The notes under the pieces are model-generated. The model saw only the letters and a program-made list of their open reading frames with translations, did not search any database and was not told the origin of the DNA. Below are positions 46,466 to 58,786 of a stretch of 64,000 nt of DNA, piece by piece. How positions within the stretch are numbered: position 1 is the first letter of the stretch; the number at the start of each line of letters is the position of its first letter. The position numbers were made by a program, and so were the translations under genes. The stretch is taken from contig JAQOOI010000021.1 in NCBI GenBank assembly GCA_028554645.1, positions 1,240,001 to 1,304,000 on the forward strand, written 5' to 3'. Source of the stretch: Omphalotus guepiniiformis. Taxonomy: Eukaryota; Basidiomycota; Agaricomycetes; Agaricales; Omphalotaceae.

Positions 46466-48357
46466 TCTATTGGGATTCGCTGGACTAATCACCTCTCATT
46501 CTCGCTACTCATGCTTTCTGCACCGCACATAGTTTATCATAGGTCATAATTCAGTGTATCTTTAGTAAGTACTTGCTTAGAATGCTTATCACGGCGGCAG
46601 CGCACTCGATGCGGGTTTTGCATTTCATGGAAAAGACAGCGAACAAGAGCATGAAAGTGGGCAGGAACCTGTTTGCTCAAGGTGGTTTGCTCGTTCAAAA
46701 CCTGCTCGGCGAAACATCGACCTCTTACTCATAGCTCAAAAAATCTCCATCGACCAACGTTTTAGAACTCACCATGAGCCCGGGATCGCCGCCTGTTAAA
46801 AGTCATTGCTGGTTGAAGGATAGAACCACATGGACGAGAAAGTCATGCTGATGAGATTACTGCTGCTCTTCCAACCCTCTGGTCGTTCACCCGGGGACGA
46901 TGATGAGCGCTGAAGTTCGCAAGCATGAAGTTTCGTATCTTAAATGATGTAGAGGAAATCGAGTTACAGTGATTGGCCGAGCTAGTAAATGATAATTGAT
47001 TGAGAGAAATCCTCGGGAGATACTGTTCACAATTCTTGACAGGCTTCACACAACCTGAAGCTTCGAAGATCAAACAGGTCCAGATAATAGCATTCATGGA
47101 TCATTCCATAGTTGGCGGGTAGCAGTGACTGATTCGCGAGTTGAATGACAGGATGTGAGTGAAACAAGATATAATCAGGAGGTACTGGCTACAGAATCAC
47201 CCAACGCAGGTGGTACTGTCATCCTAAATACAGCAGCAACACAATGGCTGGGATTATGCAGCCTCAAGGCAGCGACAATCATTATCGTGGCACTGAGCGA
47301 GTCCGTTGATATCGTGTTGAACCACGACAAGTGTCTGCGGCAACTAGTACCTTGAACATGGCAAGTAGGCTGGATCAGAAATCCTAGTTAGTGGAACGAT
47401 CAGTCCCGGAACATATCGTTTCAGTTTGCCAGTGCAGAGAATGTAAACCCTAGTCCATCAACTATGATGTTACACATGGTCCCCGTCAAAAGATATCGAT
47501 AAAGACTCAGAGGTGAGAAGTATACCCAGCCAGATGGCAGTGCGGCTCAACCTCAACCCCATGGGACGAAGGCTTCAGCGGAAATGACCATACATGAACT
47601 GGGTATGCAAGATGTTTGACAGAATCTGATATGATGATCATCTTGAAATGATGAGAGTACCCCAAGGTCTGGTCACCGGTGAGTAAGTGGTCGCTTGAAA
47701 CCCTCAGCCAATCACTAGATGATGAGACTGCATGGAGGGGGGATTATGACTTTTAGCCTTGCGCGTGTTCAAGCACTGGGGCATAGCCTGAGCTTCGAGT
47801 TCACGGAGATGGCGATAGCAGCAACTACATTCATGCGATCTAATATTGATGATTACTCTGGGGAAAACAGCGACTCGGAGCACGTTCTCTGCTTTGGATG
47901 ATTCTAAATTTTGAATCAGCACAGCTGGACGTTCCATTAATAGCAGTGAGTCCATAAATGCAGAGGATCGGTGCACTGAATGGAGAAGCAATTATGGCTT
48001 TCTACATACCGCAACAGGCAACCAAGCTGGCAAGTTCAACTTCGAAGCCACAGCCAATAGTCGCTTTGACAACCTTCAAAGTCTAATTTTGGAGACATTT
48101 TTGCCAGTAGGTTCCCTTGAGCACGGTGTCCCAAGAGATACACAGAATTGACACTGTACCGGGTCAACTGCACATTGAACGGTCGCAAGTGGAGCTGCCT
48201 GAAGTGAACATTCGTGGAGGTCATATCCCGAAAAAAATATTTTAGTGAGCATGCATACATGACAAGAATTAAACATGCGAGGGAGTCATGCAATTGGCAT
48301 AGGTGAGGGTTGTATATGGAGGACGTCGGATCTGAAGGAATAGCAGAAGCCTAGCAT
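46466..48357. other. 1.9-kb gene-free stretch
   Basis: No ORF over 95 codons and nothing recognisable on either strand. It lies between the 3' ends of PET127 and RPS19. It could hold a non-coding RNA or a degraded element. No terminal repeats were seen. Confidence 0.5.
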
Positions 48358-48948
48358 TTACTCCTCGTCCTCCTCAATCTCCTCCTCTTCCTCTTCATCT
48401 TCGTCCTCTTCCTCCTTGGCAGCCTCAACAACAGCTGTTGCGATTCGGTCCAAGTCCCGCTGACCATCCTGGCTAATTCTACGTCCACCGTTGTCAGTCT
48501 GCTCCAATACACCAATCTTTTCAAGGGACTGGCAGATTTTTCTCTGGACAGAAGCAGAGGCGTCACCGTGGTGAGAAGGTCGGTTTCCGCGTCTGTTACG
48601 GCCTCCGTGAAGTTTTGTTAGGGCACCAATGCCAACATCCTTGCGCAGGTATATGTGCCGTGCAACAGCAGCTAGATAGATGATTAGATGATTGTGAAGA
48701 AAACTAGATTAGTGAGAAAGACGCAGCTGCTCGGACATAGTACCAATCAGGGTCATAAGGAGCAAGTTCCTTGTATGCGCCAGTCTTGACAATATCCACC
48801 CATGTCGGCACCTCAAGTTTTCCAGAACGCTTCAAGTGAGAAGCGTAGGCTGCGATGAATGCCTCTGCACTGCACAAGAAATCATCAGAGAGAGAAAAGA
48901 TAATCACTGGAGGAGATAAACGAACCTAACGTCTCGAACTCCCGGCAT
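48358..48948 (-). CDS. RPS19: 40S ribosomal protein S19 (eS19)
   Basis: eS19 is a small-subunit protein needed for 18S rRNA maturation. The start [20 protein letters not shown] is joined through an intron right after the first eight codons, common for ribosomal genes. The body reads [93 protein letters not shown] and [14 protein letters not shown]. The first residues after Met are PGV as in the family. It ends in about 18 acidic residues ([17 protein letters not shown]) that extend past the usual eS19 end. Introns are at about 48716-48672 and 48937-48871 on the minus strand. Confidence 0.95.
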
Positions 48949-49522
48949 GATGATTTTATGATTCTTGAGGAAATGAGGGCTGGCGGCGACGAGAGCGACG
49001 TTTACGACTTTCTGTGTATACGGCGGAGGGACGCGGCAGCTGAGGCTTCGGCTATCTCCGAGCAACTGTACAGTTTGATTACGGCACTTGCTTACTAAGC
49101 AGGCAATTGAGTGAGGCCTGCTAGAAACCATTTCTTTCAACGACATTGTCACGGAAACCTTTGCAATAAGCTATGTTCACGGAGATATCGCACGTCCAAA
49201 AAACAGTGCTCTTCATTCATCAACAGACTGAGCCTCTTAGTTGAATCTATTGTGCTCCGTGTCTCTTTCGAAAATATCTCACTTGTCCAGTTGCGCTGCG
49301 TACTGCTGCGTACCGGATTAAATTGGGAAACTGTAAACGGATCACTGCTGGATCACCATTTATCGGCTGTTGTGTTCTCAGTACGCATTGCTGAATCTGG
49401 TTGCCATCCTTTAAGGCTGTATTGCACCAACACATCTTGCTGACAATTTCGTCTGCTTCCCACGACTTCTCTTTGCGCTCTTATAAGACTCCCAATTCGC
49501 AATAGCTTTGCCCAAAGTACCC
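48949..49522. other. Divergent promoter of RPS19 and the F-box gene
   Basis: The two genes point away from each other here. A minus-strand ORF continues upstream of the RPS19 ATG in another frame and is likely a chance reading. No further feature was seen. Confidence 0.5.
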
Positions 49523-50983
49523 ATGGAGTACCCCATTTCTTCTTGTATTGAGCTCTTGACGGATTCATCTTCACTTTCTCATCATCCTCCTGTTGGAAAC
49601 TTACCTGCTGAACTTTTAATCGAGACCTTTGCTTTCTGTGCTTCGGAGGACTCACTTGCACCTCTCATTCTCGCGACCGTTTGCCAAACATGGCGGAAAG
49701 TTATTACGGCCTCTCCTCGCGTATGGCAGTCTGTCCTTTTGGACGACAGCAGGCCGATCAAGTCTTGCCATACTCATGCTTTGCTCTGGATAACTCGCTC
49801 TGCACCTTTACCCTTTGATGTCAAGATCCATGTCGAATCCGCAGACAGTATCTTACCTCTTTTGTCTCCGTTCTTGTCTGTTTTCCATCGCTGGAGGCAG
49901 CTCACTATAACCGGCGAGCGGGAAGAATCACTGAGTCTTTCTGATTCAGTCTCCCGTCTTGATTCCCTCGATGATCTTGCCGTATCTATTTGTGATGATG
50001 AACATGAGGAAGACGCTGCCGTCATGAACCGCTCGACATTCATTCCGTTTTCTCCTCTATGGCCCAATCGCATAGCCATGAATGTTTGGCTTTCCCGACT
50101 ACCAGAGGCCAACAGCATCACTCCTCTTCGATTCACATCTGTCAGCATCACGGAACAATGCCTCTCTCTTCATATTGATCCAGTCGCGATCCTCAATTTT
50201 CTCGAGGTGTGTCCTCAGCTGCAGAATTTCTGCTTGGCGGGCTGGATACATGGGGACCTTTATGGGACTGAACCTCTTCCCGTCGTTCACCTCCCGCACC
50301 TCCACACACTTCAGTTACGCAGCACCTGCCTCGCACGTGCAATTCTTTCCTCTATTGACGTTCCCAATCTTGAGAAACTCTACCTCGCCCATCTCAACGT
50401 GGATTTCCGTCTTCCAGGAGATTTCCACGACGTCGGAGACAGCGAGGACGAGGCGCATGATTTCTCTCAGTCTCCGTGGAGTGACCATGCCACCGGCATG
50501 GGCCTACGCAACTTGATCACCCGGTGTAATCCACCTATCAAGACACTCGAGATGGATTTCAGTGATATGCGAACGAAGGACTTCATCTATCTTTTTGATC
50601 GTTTGATACATCTCGAAGACTTTCTCATCGTTGCATCGGATATGTCAAATACGGTGATCAAACTGCTTCGACCGTACAACGAGGCCGCGCTCGCGATCGC
50701 AACATCTGCAGACGTTGATGCGGAAGAGGAGGATCCGTGCCTATCTCCCTCACCCACCCTGACCGTGCGTCTACCAAGGTTACGCAATTTGGAATTGTAC
50801 AATTGCCACCGTATTTCGGGAGAAGTCGTTGTAGACACATTCATTTCGCGAGTGAAGTATACTGATCGGTTCACACCGAAAGATTCGATGGAGGAGCTTG
50901 TCATTAGTGATTGCGAGCATTTTACCCATCAACATGGTCAGATTTTGATGAAGGAGATGGGACCTCGGGTGCGATTGGGTTGA
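49523..50983 (+). CDS. F-box protein, single exon
   Basis: The ATG at 49523 (MEYPISSCIELLTDSSSL) has a good context, accatgg-like. An F-box follows: VGNLPAELLIETFAFCASED then VCQTWRKVITASPRVWQSVL, with the LP, I.....L, C..W..V..S..LW-type pattern typical of mushroom F-box proteins. The rest is an irregular leucine-rich region (CPQLQNFCLAGWIHGD, LPHLHTLQLRSTCL, VPNLEKLYLAHLNVDF, LPRLRNLELYNCHRISGE). It is intronless and 486 residues long. It should act in an SCF ubiquitin ligase; no substrate is known. Numerous paralogues are expected elsewhere in the genome. Confidence 0.87.
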   Translation: MEYPISSCIELLTDSSSLSHHPPVGNLPAELLIETFAFCASEDSLAPLILATVCQTWRKVITASPRVWQSVLLDDSRPIKSCHTHALLWITRSAPLPFDVKIHVESADSILPLLSPFLSVFHRWRQLTITGEREESLSLSDSVSRLDSLDDLAVSICDDEHEEDAAVMNRSTFIPFSPLWPNRIAMNVWLSRLPEANSITPLRFTSVSITEQCLSLHIDPVAILNFLEVCPQLQNFCLAGWIHGDLYGTEPLPVVHLPHLHTLQLRSTCLARAILSSIDVPNLEKLYLAHLNVDFRLPGDFHDVGDSEDEAHDFSQSPWSDHATGMGLRNLITRCNPPIKTLEMDFSDMRTKDFIYLFDRLIHLEDFLIVASDMSNTVIKLLRPYNEAALAIATSADVDAEEEDPCLSPSPTLTVRLPRLRNLELYNCHRISGEVVVDTFISRVKYTDRFTPKDSMEELVISDCEHFTHQHGQILMKEMGPRVRLG

Positions 50984-51608
50984 ACTTGAGAGAAAAATAC
51001 TATCGGTTTTGTTTTGTTGTTATTCGATACTGTCGCTGATTTGGGTTCCGTTGCTTTACTTCCTCGTCCTTACTACTTTATTTCGGTCCTTACTACTTTA
51101 TTCGCTGCAGGCGAACACGCTGGTCGCTAGTCATGGTTCATGATATACATTCTCTTCATCACAATCGTTTATGGATTATCGTTTTTTATAGTTACTGGGT
51201 AATTGCAAGGCTCCATCACAGTCTGCGTATGTCACTGTATCTGTAGCACGTAATTGTCTGCAAAAATCTGCATTACTTGCCCGTTACACCGTTTGATAGC
51301 AGAGTATCACGAACTTGACCATAAAAAAAAATACTTAAGAGGGCGTGGTTGCTTGAAAGTCCCGGTCCGGCTCGGGACCTCGTAAGAACCGCTTTGGCTT
51401 TCGCGTAAATTAAAATCAGATTGGCTTCTGGGCCTAGGCGGAACCACCAACAATGTACATCGAGAACGAAACGGTATTCGATTACCATCCAGGTATATGG
51501 ATCTAGTGACACATAGTTAATTGAGCGGGGGAAACTTCCGATTGTAGGTGGAAGTCATGCAAAGCATATGAATATTAATTCTTTATTAGTCCTTGGGGTA
51601 TGGCGATA
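50984..51608. other. Convergent 3' regions of F-box and UspA genes
   Basis: A gap between convergent genes. Apart from the tandem duplication at 51066-51102, nothing was recognised. Confidence 0.5.
51066..51102. repeat. 17-bp tandem duplication in the F-box 3' region
   Basis: GTCCTTACTACTTTATT occurs at 51066-51082 and 51086-51102, with a period of 20 bp. The copies are identical. Confidence 0.85.
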
Positions 51609-53474
51609 TCACGTCGTTTCCGTTTCACCAGCCTTGATGCCGTGATCATCATCCGCCTCGCCCTCTGCATCGTCCTCACCTTCTTCATCAATCCCGCCGC
51701 GCTGGGCTTCCCTTTCTAATGCGGCTTCAGCTGCAGCCTCAGCTGCACCTCCAGGACCTCCGCGCTTCTCGTCATCTCTCTGGATGGCATCCCTCATCAC
51801 CTTGACATCCTCATCTACCTTGGCTGCGACTCTATCAATACCAGCTTCCGCGAGGGAAACGTGAGTTCTATGAGTCGCGAGGTGAGCGGACTTGCGAGGC
51901 GGACGCTTGAGTCTGCGACGCGCGACCATGACGGGGACAGAGCATTTCTGAATGAGATAATGCGAAGTCGAGCCAAGCAATATGCTAAAAGTGTTGAAGA
52001 ATCAGAGTGACTATCAGATAAATCAAAACGTTTCACTGACCCTTTAAGCTGGCCAAGACCTCGAGATCCTACGATGAGCATGGCTGGCTCTTGATAATCA
52101 ACGATATCTAGTAACATGTGCCTAGAGTTCTTCGCGTGCCAAGCTTGGCAGGAGATTTTCACGTTTAGCTTAGTGCGCTGCAGTAAGCTTGTAGCTTGGC
52201 GGACAAGGATATATGAAAGCCCCTGACGTTCTTGCTGACAACGGAGCTTCGTGGATCGATCAACCGTGTTTGGACTGGGAGGGTCGACTGCTTAAAAGTA
52301 AGAGATCCTCCTATTTGCGGATGATGGTAACAGCCTCACCTTTACTCTCATTCTCCATTATGGTAACAATTAACATTTCGTCTCCGTCCCTCAAAACGGT
52401 ACCAATTCCCCACTCTACTGCATACCGACTCTCCTCACTCAGATCACTGGCAACAACATATCGCTTCTTCTTCCTTCCTGGAGCCAATTTTCCTTCCGGG
52501 TCACCCTGAGTGACGGTGATCGTGCATCGATCACGTTGGAAGATCGGTCTTGAGGTATGGAGAGGCAGTGGCTCGTGATGTCTCGTGCTCTTCCTCCGGC
52601 GCGGGTTTCTCTTGTTTCCGGAACTTCCTCCGGTGGAGCGCGTCGACGTACCCATGCTATGTTCCGTCGTTGGAAAGTAGGGTTCTGGAGGCACAACGAC
52701 ATTGACACCTTCTCCGAGCGGGTCTGGGTCGTCTCCGTCGAGAAGACCGAGGGCACCACCTCCAGGGAGCTCGATGAGGGCGTTGCGTTCGGTGTTGGCT
52801 TCGGTGACAGGGTCAAAGGTATCGTCATCACTCCAATTCAACTCGTCTTCTGTATAGTCACCGTCGACTGTCTCGGTTTCATCTCCAGAGTTGTCGTCGG
52901 GGTCATCGGTGAATGCGGTTGTTCTAGGACGTATGTTGGGGGAAGGAGTCAAATCTACTTCGGAGGAGGAAGAAGCGAGAGGTAGAGGAGGCTCTGGTGA
53001 TGTCTCGCGTAGGCTGGAGGAGCGAAAACGTCGAAACGAGAACGGGGACTGTGATCGTGCTCTTGATTGACTGCGGGAAGGAGGCTCGGTCTGAGATGCG
53101 GGCGCATGAGAAGAGGAGCGCGCGCGTTTCATGATAGACATTGACCGACCACGGCTGTCATCGGCATTAGACGCTGTGCTATCCTTGGTGTTCGTACGAC
53201 TGAGAGAGAGGCCTGACAGACCGCCCATCATCGAGCTAAAGGACATTTTGCCAAATGAACCAGTCTTGGAGACGTCCGAAATCTTGATAGAAGTCTGAGC
53301 TGATGCAGTACGCTCAAGTGGGTGACCAATAGTTGAATTAGTAGGGTGTCCCTGCTGTCCCTGAAGAAGAGTGAGTGACCATCGTTTTGGACTAGAAGGA
53401 ATGGGAGAAAGAGGGTCGTCCTGGACGCTTTCACGTTTCTTGTGGATCCAACTCCGTCTTTTGGAATCCATCAT
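51609..53474 (-). CDS. UspA-domain protein with long disordered N-terminus
   Basis: The universal stress fold binds nucleotide or acts in stress signalling. Residues 1 to about 330 are low-complexity, Ser/Pro/Arg-rich, with many S/T-P sites (DDPLSPIPSSPKRWSL, ASQTEPPSRSQSRARSQSP) and an acidic patch (DGDYTEDELNWSDDDTFD). The Usp domain then begins KKKRYVVASDLSEESRYAVE, continues DGDEMLIVTIMENE, ILVRQATSLLQRTKLNVKI, YQEPAMLIVGSRGLGQLKG and SHYLIQKCSVPVMVARR; the GSRG and VPVMV elements mark the family's nucleotide site. A C-terminal Glu/Ala-rich tail (GGAAEAAAEAALEREAQRG) follows. ATG 53474 (MMDSKRRSW) opens the long exon; a short upstream ORF, MSADSKSK, may be a uORF. Fungal relatives include stress proteins of unclear role. 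Confidence 0.85.
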
Positions 53475-55352
53475 CGAAACAGTAGTGAATGAGAGTTGGT
53501 AAACAGACAGAACTCACCTTTGACTTTGAGTCTGCCGACATGATCTGTTTTGGATTTAGTTCTGGGCAAGGTCTTGGCGAAAACATACGTATAGTAACGT
53601 ACTTGAAATGTTTTCCTTGAATCCTTTACCAATATCTGAACCGATATTAGTATGTTATTCAATCCACCGCTTCTTCCAACAAAATTGAAAAGTTCCCAAC
53701 TATCGCGGGTCAAATCAGTTTTGCCTTGTGACTGTGACTTCTCGTCCGTCGTTGCCCTCGATATTTTCCCAAAACGGACATTATTCAGCGAACATATCAA
53801 ACAAGCAAGATTCTCTCCAATTCAGTGTGAGCTGTATTCAGGCAAGGTTGCTATACTGACAGAAGTAGTGCTAACCATTAGGAGAATATCCTTTCAATTT
53901 GGCACGCGTGCTGACAAGTTTTCTGAATGCTGAACGCCCCTTTCATTGATATCAGCTCGATCGTTCCTTGGTCTACCTTTTCGGAGCTTCGTAAAGTAGC
54001 CTGAAATACTCTTGGCTAACACACCTTCAAGGTGAGTCATAATAGGTCATAACGGTTCCTACATGATCGAGCTATGCATAAGTAGTACGACGATGGGAAA
54101 CAGCTTGCAGGTCCCCGTGTGATCAGAGTATGTATGCATCGAGAGGCGCCCTCAGAAGCACGTCTTGCGCAACTATATTTTATTCCTGGAAGACATCATA
54201 GGAGGATAAACTGCATAAATGCGGATGCATTCAATAGGGCATCTCCGATACAATCCGCAATCCTAGGCATACCCACGGCACTGCCAAACCCCGTTGACCG
54301 CAGCAATCTCTCCAATGACAGTAGGTGTATTCACTTCTCTGAAGCACCTGACTGTCTTCGTGGCATTCGTGAATACTCTGGGGACCTACAACGTCTTCCC
54401 AACTTGAACGATCTCTTTGAAACGCGAGGGCTGGTGACCTCTGGCTTTAACAGACGGTTGATAGCCTAGGCCTGCTGTACCTTGAGATAACGGCGTACAG
54501 GGTCTCTGGCGATAGAGGTGTCTACTCTGCAGAGGCCGTGTACGAACTCGGCCAAACGGATCCGCCGCTTCAAGTTCGAGGAGTTTCGAGTTCCGCTGTC
54601 AATTGTATTAGAAAAAGGATTCGGGATTACAAGATAAGTATCGATTTCAAGTCGAATACTGGCCTCGTCGACTGCCTAGTGCTCTAATTTGCTGGATCCT
54701 CAATTCTAATGGAAATTCTATGATTATTTTATTATAGCCACTTATAGGGGCTAGACCTATTGTACATCATGTATCACTTACATGTCTACTTGGACTCGAC
54801 CGTCAAACTTTCCGTGAGAGAAGGAATCGTTTGACTCCACGAAGAATTCTGAGCATGGGACTGATGATGAGGCCCTACAGAGACCACGGTTCGGACTCGA
54901 ATGTCTTCCTGAACCATCTGAACCATTCTGGATCAAATCATAGAAACCGGCGCGTTCATCTCATGATCAAGCCATTGAAATGTCAAACTTAAAACTTCTG
55001 ACAACCTTCAGCGAGCGGCAGAAAGGTCCTTGAGCGGTCCTTGAATCAGGATGAATCCAAATTCGCAAAATTGTGACCACTGAAGATCCTCGTAGACAAA
55101 GGTACCCCCAGATGAGAGCGCGCAACTTAAAACATATGAACGTTATTGAGTGTCAGCAATTGACCTGACAAAACAATGAAATCTTACAACAGGTAGTAGC
55201 GGACAAAGGGATCAACCAGTTTATGCATGTTTGGCTTTGGCATGAAAGGGAGATGGCCCGACACGTGACCGCGTTCGCCTCGTGTTGTGGCCTCGTTGTG
55301 TCAACAAGAAAAGCTGGAAAACTGAATATCTACTTGTCTCTCTCATTTTTCA
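53475..55352. other. 1.9-kb gene-poor stretch between UspA and MPS1 genes
   Basis: It contains the promoters of both divergent genes. A 116-codon plus-strand reading (54119-54469) starts with GTG and was not recognised. Otherwise coding potential is very low. Confidence 0.45.
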
Positions 55353-58300
55353 ATGTCTTTATCTCCTTCGCCGCCACCTCCACCCTCCATGCCTCATTCA
55401 CGCGCATCCTCAGGCAGTTCTCCTTCTTCCAATGATTCCTCTATTATCGACGAGCTCTCTTTCGATTATGACATAGACGAGGAGGGTAACATTGTTCGCA
55501 CTTCCAAGGGTTCTTCCAAATCTCTCTTTTCGACGCCTTCATCGCCTGAGGACAAACCGGAACCTCGACTAAGTCTCGGCGAGACAGATTCAGTTTCGAA
55601 GCAGAATCTGCTTCAACCTGTTTCAACCGACGCGGACGCAATCGTTCTCAATTCGCCAGTACGACGAATGTCGCTTTCACGTTCAGAAAGCGCGTTTCCG
55701 ATTCTAAGTGGACCTTCATCAGCCACTTCCGACCGAGAACGCTCCAACGCCGTCGCTAGATCCTTTCAACGAGTCGCATCAGGTCCCATCTTATCAACAA
55801 CTTCTAGTAGCAGCAATGCTTTGAGCGCTGCTCCTATACGGCCGCTACCTAGAAGAGTAGATCAGCAATATGAAGCCCGTCAGAAACGGCATACAGAGGA
55901 ACTTCGTGCAAAACTGAACTCCTCCTCTGCCCACTACCAACCTTCATATCCTGAAGAAAAGGAGAACATCAGGCGCAAATCCAACGAAATCCCCAGTGTA
56001 GAAGAAGTATATGGCACGCGTCACTCCCTGGCTACTGCTGCTGCCTCGACGAGTGCTGTCTCGCATGGTAGTGGTTTGCGTACTACACTCCCCACTCGTT
56101 CCACGTACGGCTCTGCTTCATTAAGTGGACTATCTCGTCCTCATGGCGAAGCTCCTTTGCCCCAACGCCCCTTACCGACTCGTAGGGCACTGAAGGCGAC
56201 TGGATCATCAAAATATCATTTTGATCGAATTTCAGAAATTGGAGTCGAAGTCGAGGCATACGGAAGTGAAGAAGGATATGGTGGGGCTATGGATAATGCA
56301 TACGGCGCGATTGCGTCTGCTCCCCCAATACCATATAGCCACGATACGGATGGTGAGCACATCTCGTTGAGGATGCAATAATGACTCTAACTCCTTCTAA
56401 AGATGAAAGCGACGCGCCGTCTGCTGCACCCGTTCCGATTCGGACACTACAGAGCACAGGCAGCGTGGATGCGTATCCTTTAAGCACGTCAGGACACACT
56501 CGACCGCGTCGATCCGCCAGCCTTAGCGATGCTTTGTGTTCGTTGACTCATACTTTGAATCGTGTCCAGACGCTCACAGTCTCTTGCAGATAATGATGAT
56601 GAACACCATCCGCAACCTTTGCAGGCTTCTCATCAACCCCAGCGACAACTCCCAAGGCCAGGAACGAGTCTAGGCCTTCGACGCGAAGTACCAATAGTAC
56701 CTGCACGAAGGCTCACGATCGAGGATAAATTAGAACCTGAATACAAGAGTAGGTTATATCGATGCGAACGAACTAAGACTGACGTGTTTTCTGCAGATTA
56801 TCAGGAACCCGAGCGTGACGAGTATCATCTCAAAGTTCGACAATCACCATCACCTACTCAGAATGCAGCTTCCTATCAACAATCCGGAGCCCAATCGCAC
56901 TCACGCCCGGCCTACAGTGCACACAAACGTAGAGACTCTGACACTCTTCGTAACGTGCCTTATGGCAGTTCCCCCACCGCCGTTGAGGGCAAAGTCCCAC
57001 CGCGATTATCACCCCCGACGAAAGGGACATCTTCGTCTGGAGCTTCAAACGGAACCTCGAGCGCGGTAAATGGCTCGAATGTTCCAGTCAAGCACCGTCG
57101 AAGCCCGACTGCCCCAGAACCCCCAACTAGCAGTGCAAATTTGCAGTCAGGCGTTCCTGCTGCTGGCAATGTAGGCAAGACGTGGGCAGCTGGCGATAGA
57201 GACAGCGGTGATGACTACGATATACCTGTTCAAAGTTATTCTGCGAACGAGAAAGAAGGGAGACGTGAACGTGAACGAGGTCGTTCTCAGCAGTCGGGCA
57301 CCAAACAGCAAGCTGCCGCACAGAGCAAGGCTCCAGCACCTCCGACACAGCAAGCTGCGAATGCTAACACTCCTCCGACCCCGAACCCGAAACACATCGT
57401 GGTATGATTAGTTCTGCGTAAGGTCTTGATTACAGTCGCTAATTTAGAATACAGGTGAACAGAAAAACTTATGCCCGCCTTGACATGATTGGCAAAGGCG
57501 GATCTTCCCGTGTCTATCGCGTCATGAACAACGCGAACGAGTTGTATGCTATCAAACGCGTCTCACTCGATAAGACCGACGCTGAAACCATTTCGAGTTT
57601 TATGAACGAGATCGCCCTTTTGAGGCGATTAGAAGGCAACAAGAGGATTATCAGGCTACTGGATAGTGAAGTGAAAGCTGGGGCAGGTGGATCCAAAGGT
57701 TTCATCTTTTTGGTCATGGAATGCGGAGAGATCGATCTGGCAAGGTTGATAAGCGAGCGGATTCATGAAGGATTAGATATGGTTTGGATCGCGTACTATT
57801 GGCAACAGGTTCGTATCTTCCAATTTTGTATCCTTCACCTATGCGCATTCGTTTCTGGTCTTTAGATGTTGCAAGCTGTTCAAGTCATTCATGACGAGAA
57901 GATTGTTCACTCTGACCTCAAACCAGCAAACTTTGTGGTAGTCAAAGGGCAACTCAAGCTCATTGACTTTGGGATTGCAAGCGCTATAGCGAATGATACG
58001 ACGAATATTCAGCGGGACCACCAGGTTTGAATGACTGTGTCCTTTTCAAAGATTGAAGCTGAGTTGTCGATTTCAACAGATTGGAACCTTGAATTACATG
58101 TCTCCCGAGGCCATCGAACTCCCTGAGGGGACGCGGCGGCTGAAAGTTGGGCGAGCCAGTGACGTTTGGTCTCTGGGCTGTATCCTTTACCAAATGGTCT
58201 ACGGACAATCCCCTTTCTCGCACTTAGCGATGTGGCAGAAGATGAAGGCCATTCCTGACCCAGCACACGAGATCGATTTTCCTGAGTACTTCGTCCCCAC

Positions 58301-58786
58301 CGCTCCTCGATCCAGTAGCTCGCCGTCACATCAAGCAGAGCCGAAGAAGTTGGAACACCTCAAGAAAAGAGTTCGGTCTGATGTCATTGCCAACATCAGG
58401 AGTTGTCTGTGCCGAAATCCAAAAGAGAGGATGACTATTCCTGAGCTTTTGGAGCAAGACTGGCTGGTAATGAAAGAACGTGAGTCGGTCCCAGCTTTAT
58501 TGAAGTTTGCCTGAACTTACACTATCGTGGTTCTGTAGCGAGACAACCTGCTGCGAGGGACCTCCTTGCACACGATGAGACGATCATCACACCGTTCTAC
58601 ATGCGTCAGTTGTTACAATATGGCATAAGCTTAGGGCAATCTAATACTGCACCTGAGGACCCTGCTTCCCTGACAGCAGAGGCCGAGGTATGTCTCAAGT
58701 ACTTCATGCAAGCCCGATACTCATGACTTCACCATTAACAGCGGCTTGTAAAGGAATTAAAATCCGTTCAGCTACCCCCTCATTAA
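55353..58786 (+). CDS. MPS1: MPS1/TTK dual-specificity spindle checkpoint kinase
   Basis: MPS1 phosphorylates kinetochore proteins to start the spindle assembly checkpoint and helps duplicate the spindle pole body. A Ser/Pro/Arg-rich disordered N-terminal half ([20 protein letters not shown] onward) spans about 650 residues. The kinase domain opens [20 protein letters not shown], with [62 protein letters not shown] and [21 protein letters not shown] in place of HRD is normal for this family, and the [12 protein letters not shown] stretch is the diagnostic activation loop. It ends [49 protein letters not shown]. Intron 57411-57454 precedes the kinase domain, and further short introns lie at 57808-57865, 58025-58079, 58480-58538 and 58688-58741. 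Confidence 0.92.

Noticed and set aside
54119..54469. 116-codon plus-strand ORF
   Set aside because: It opens at GTG, matches nothing I know, and has no supporting splice sites.
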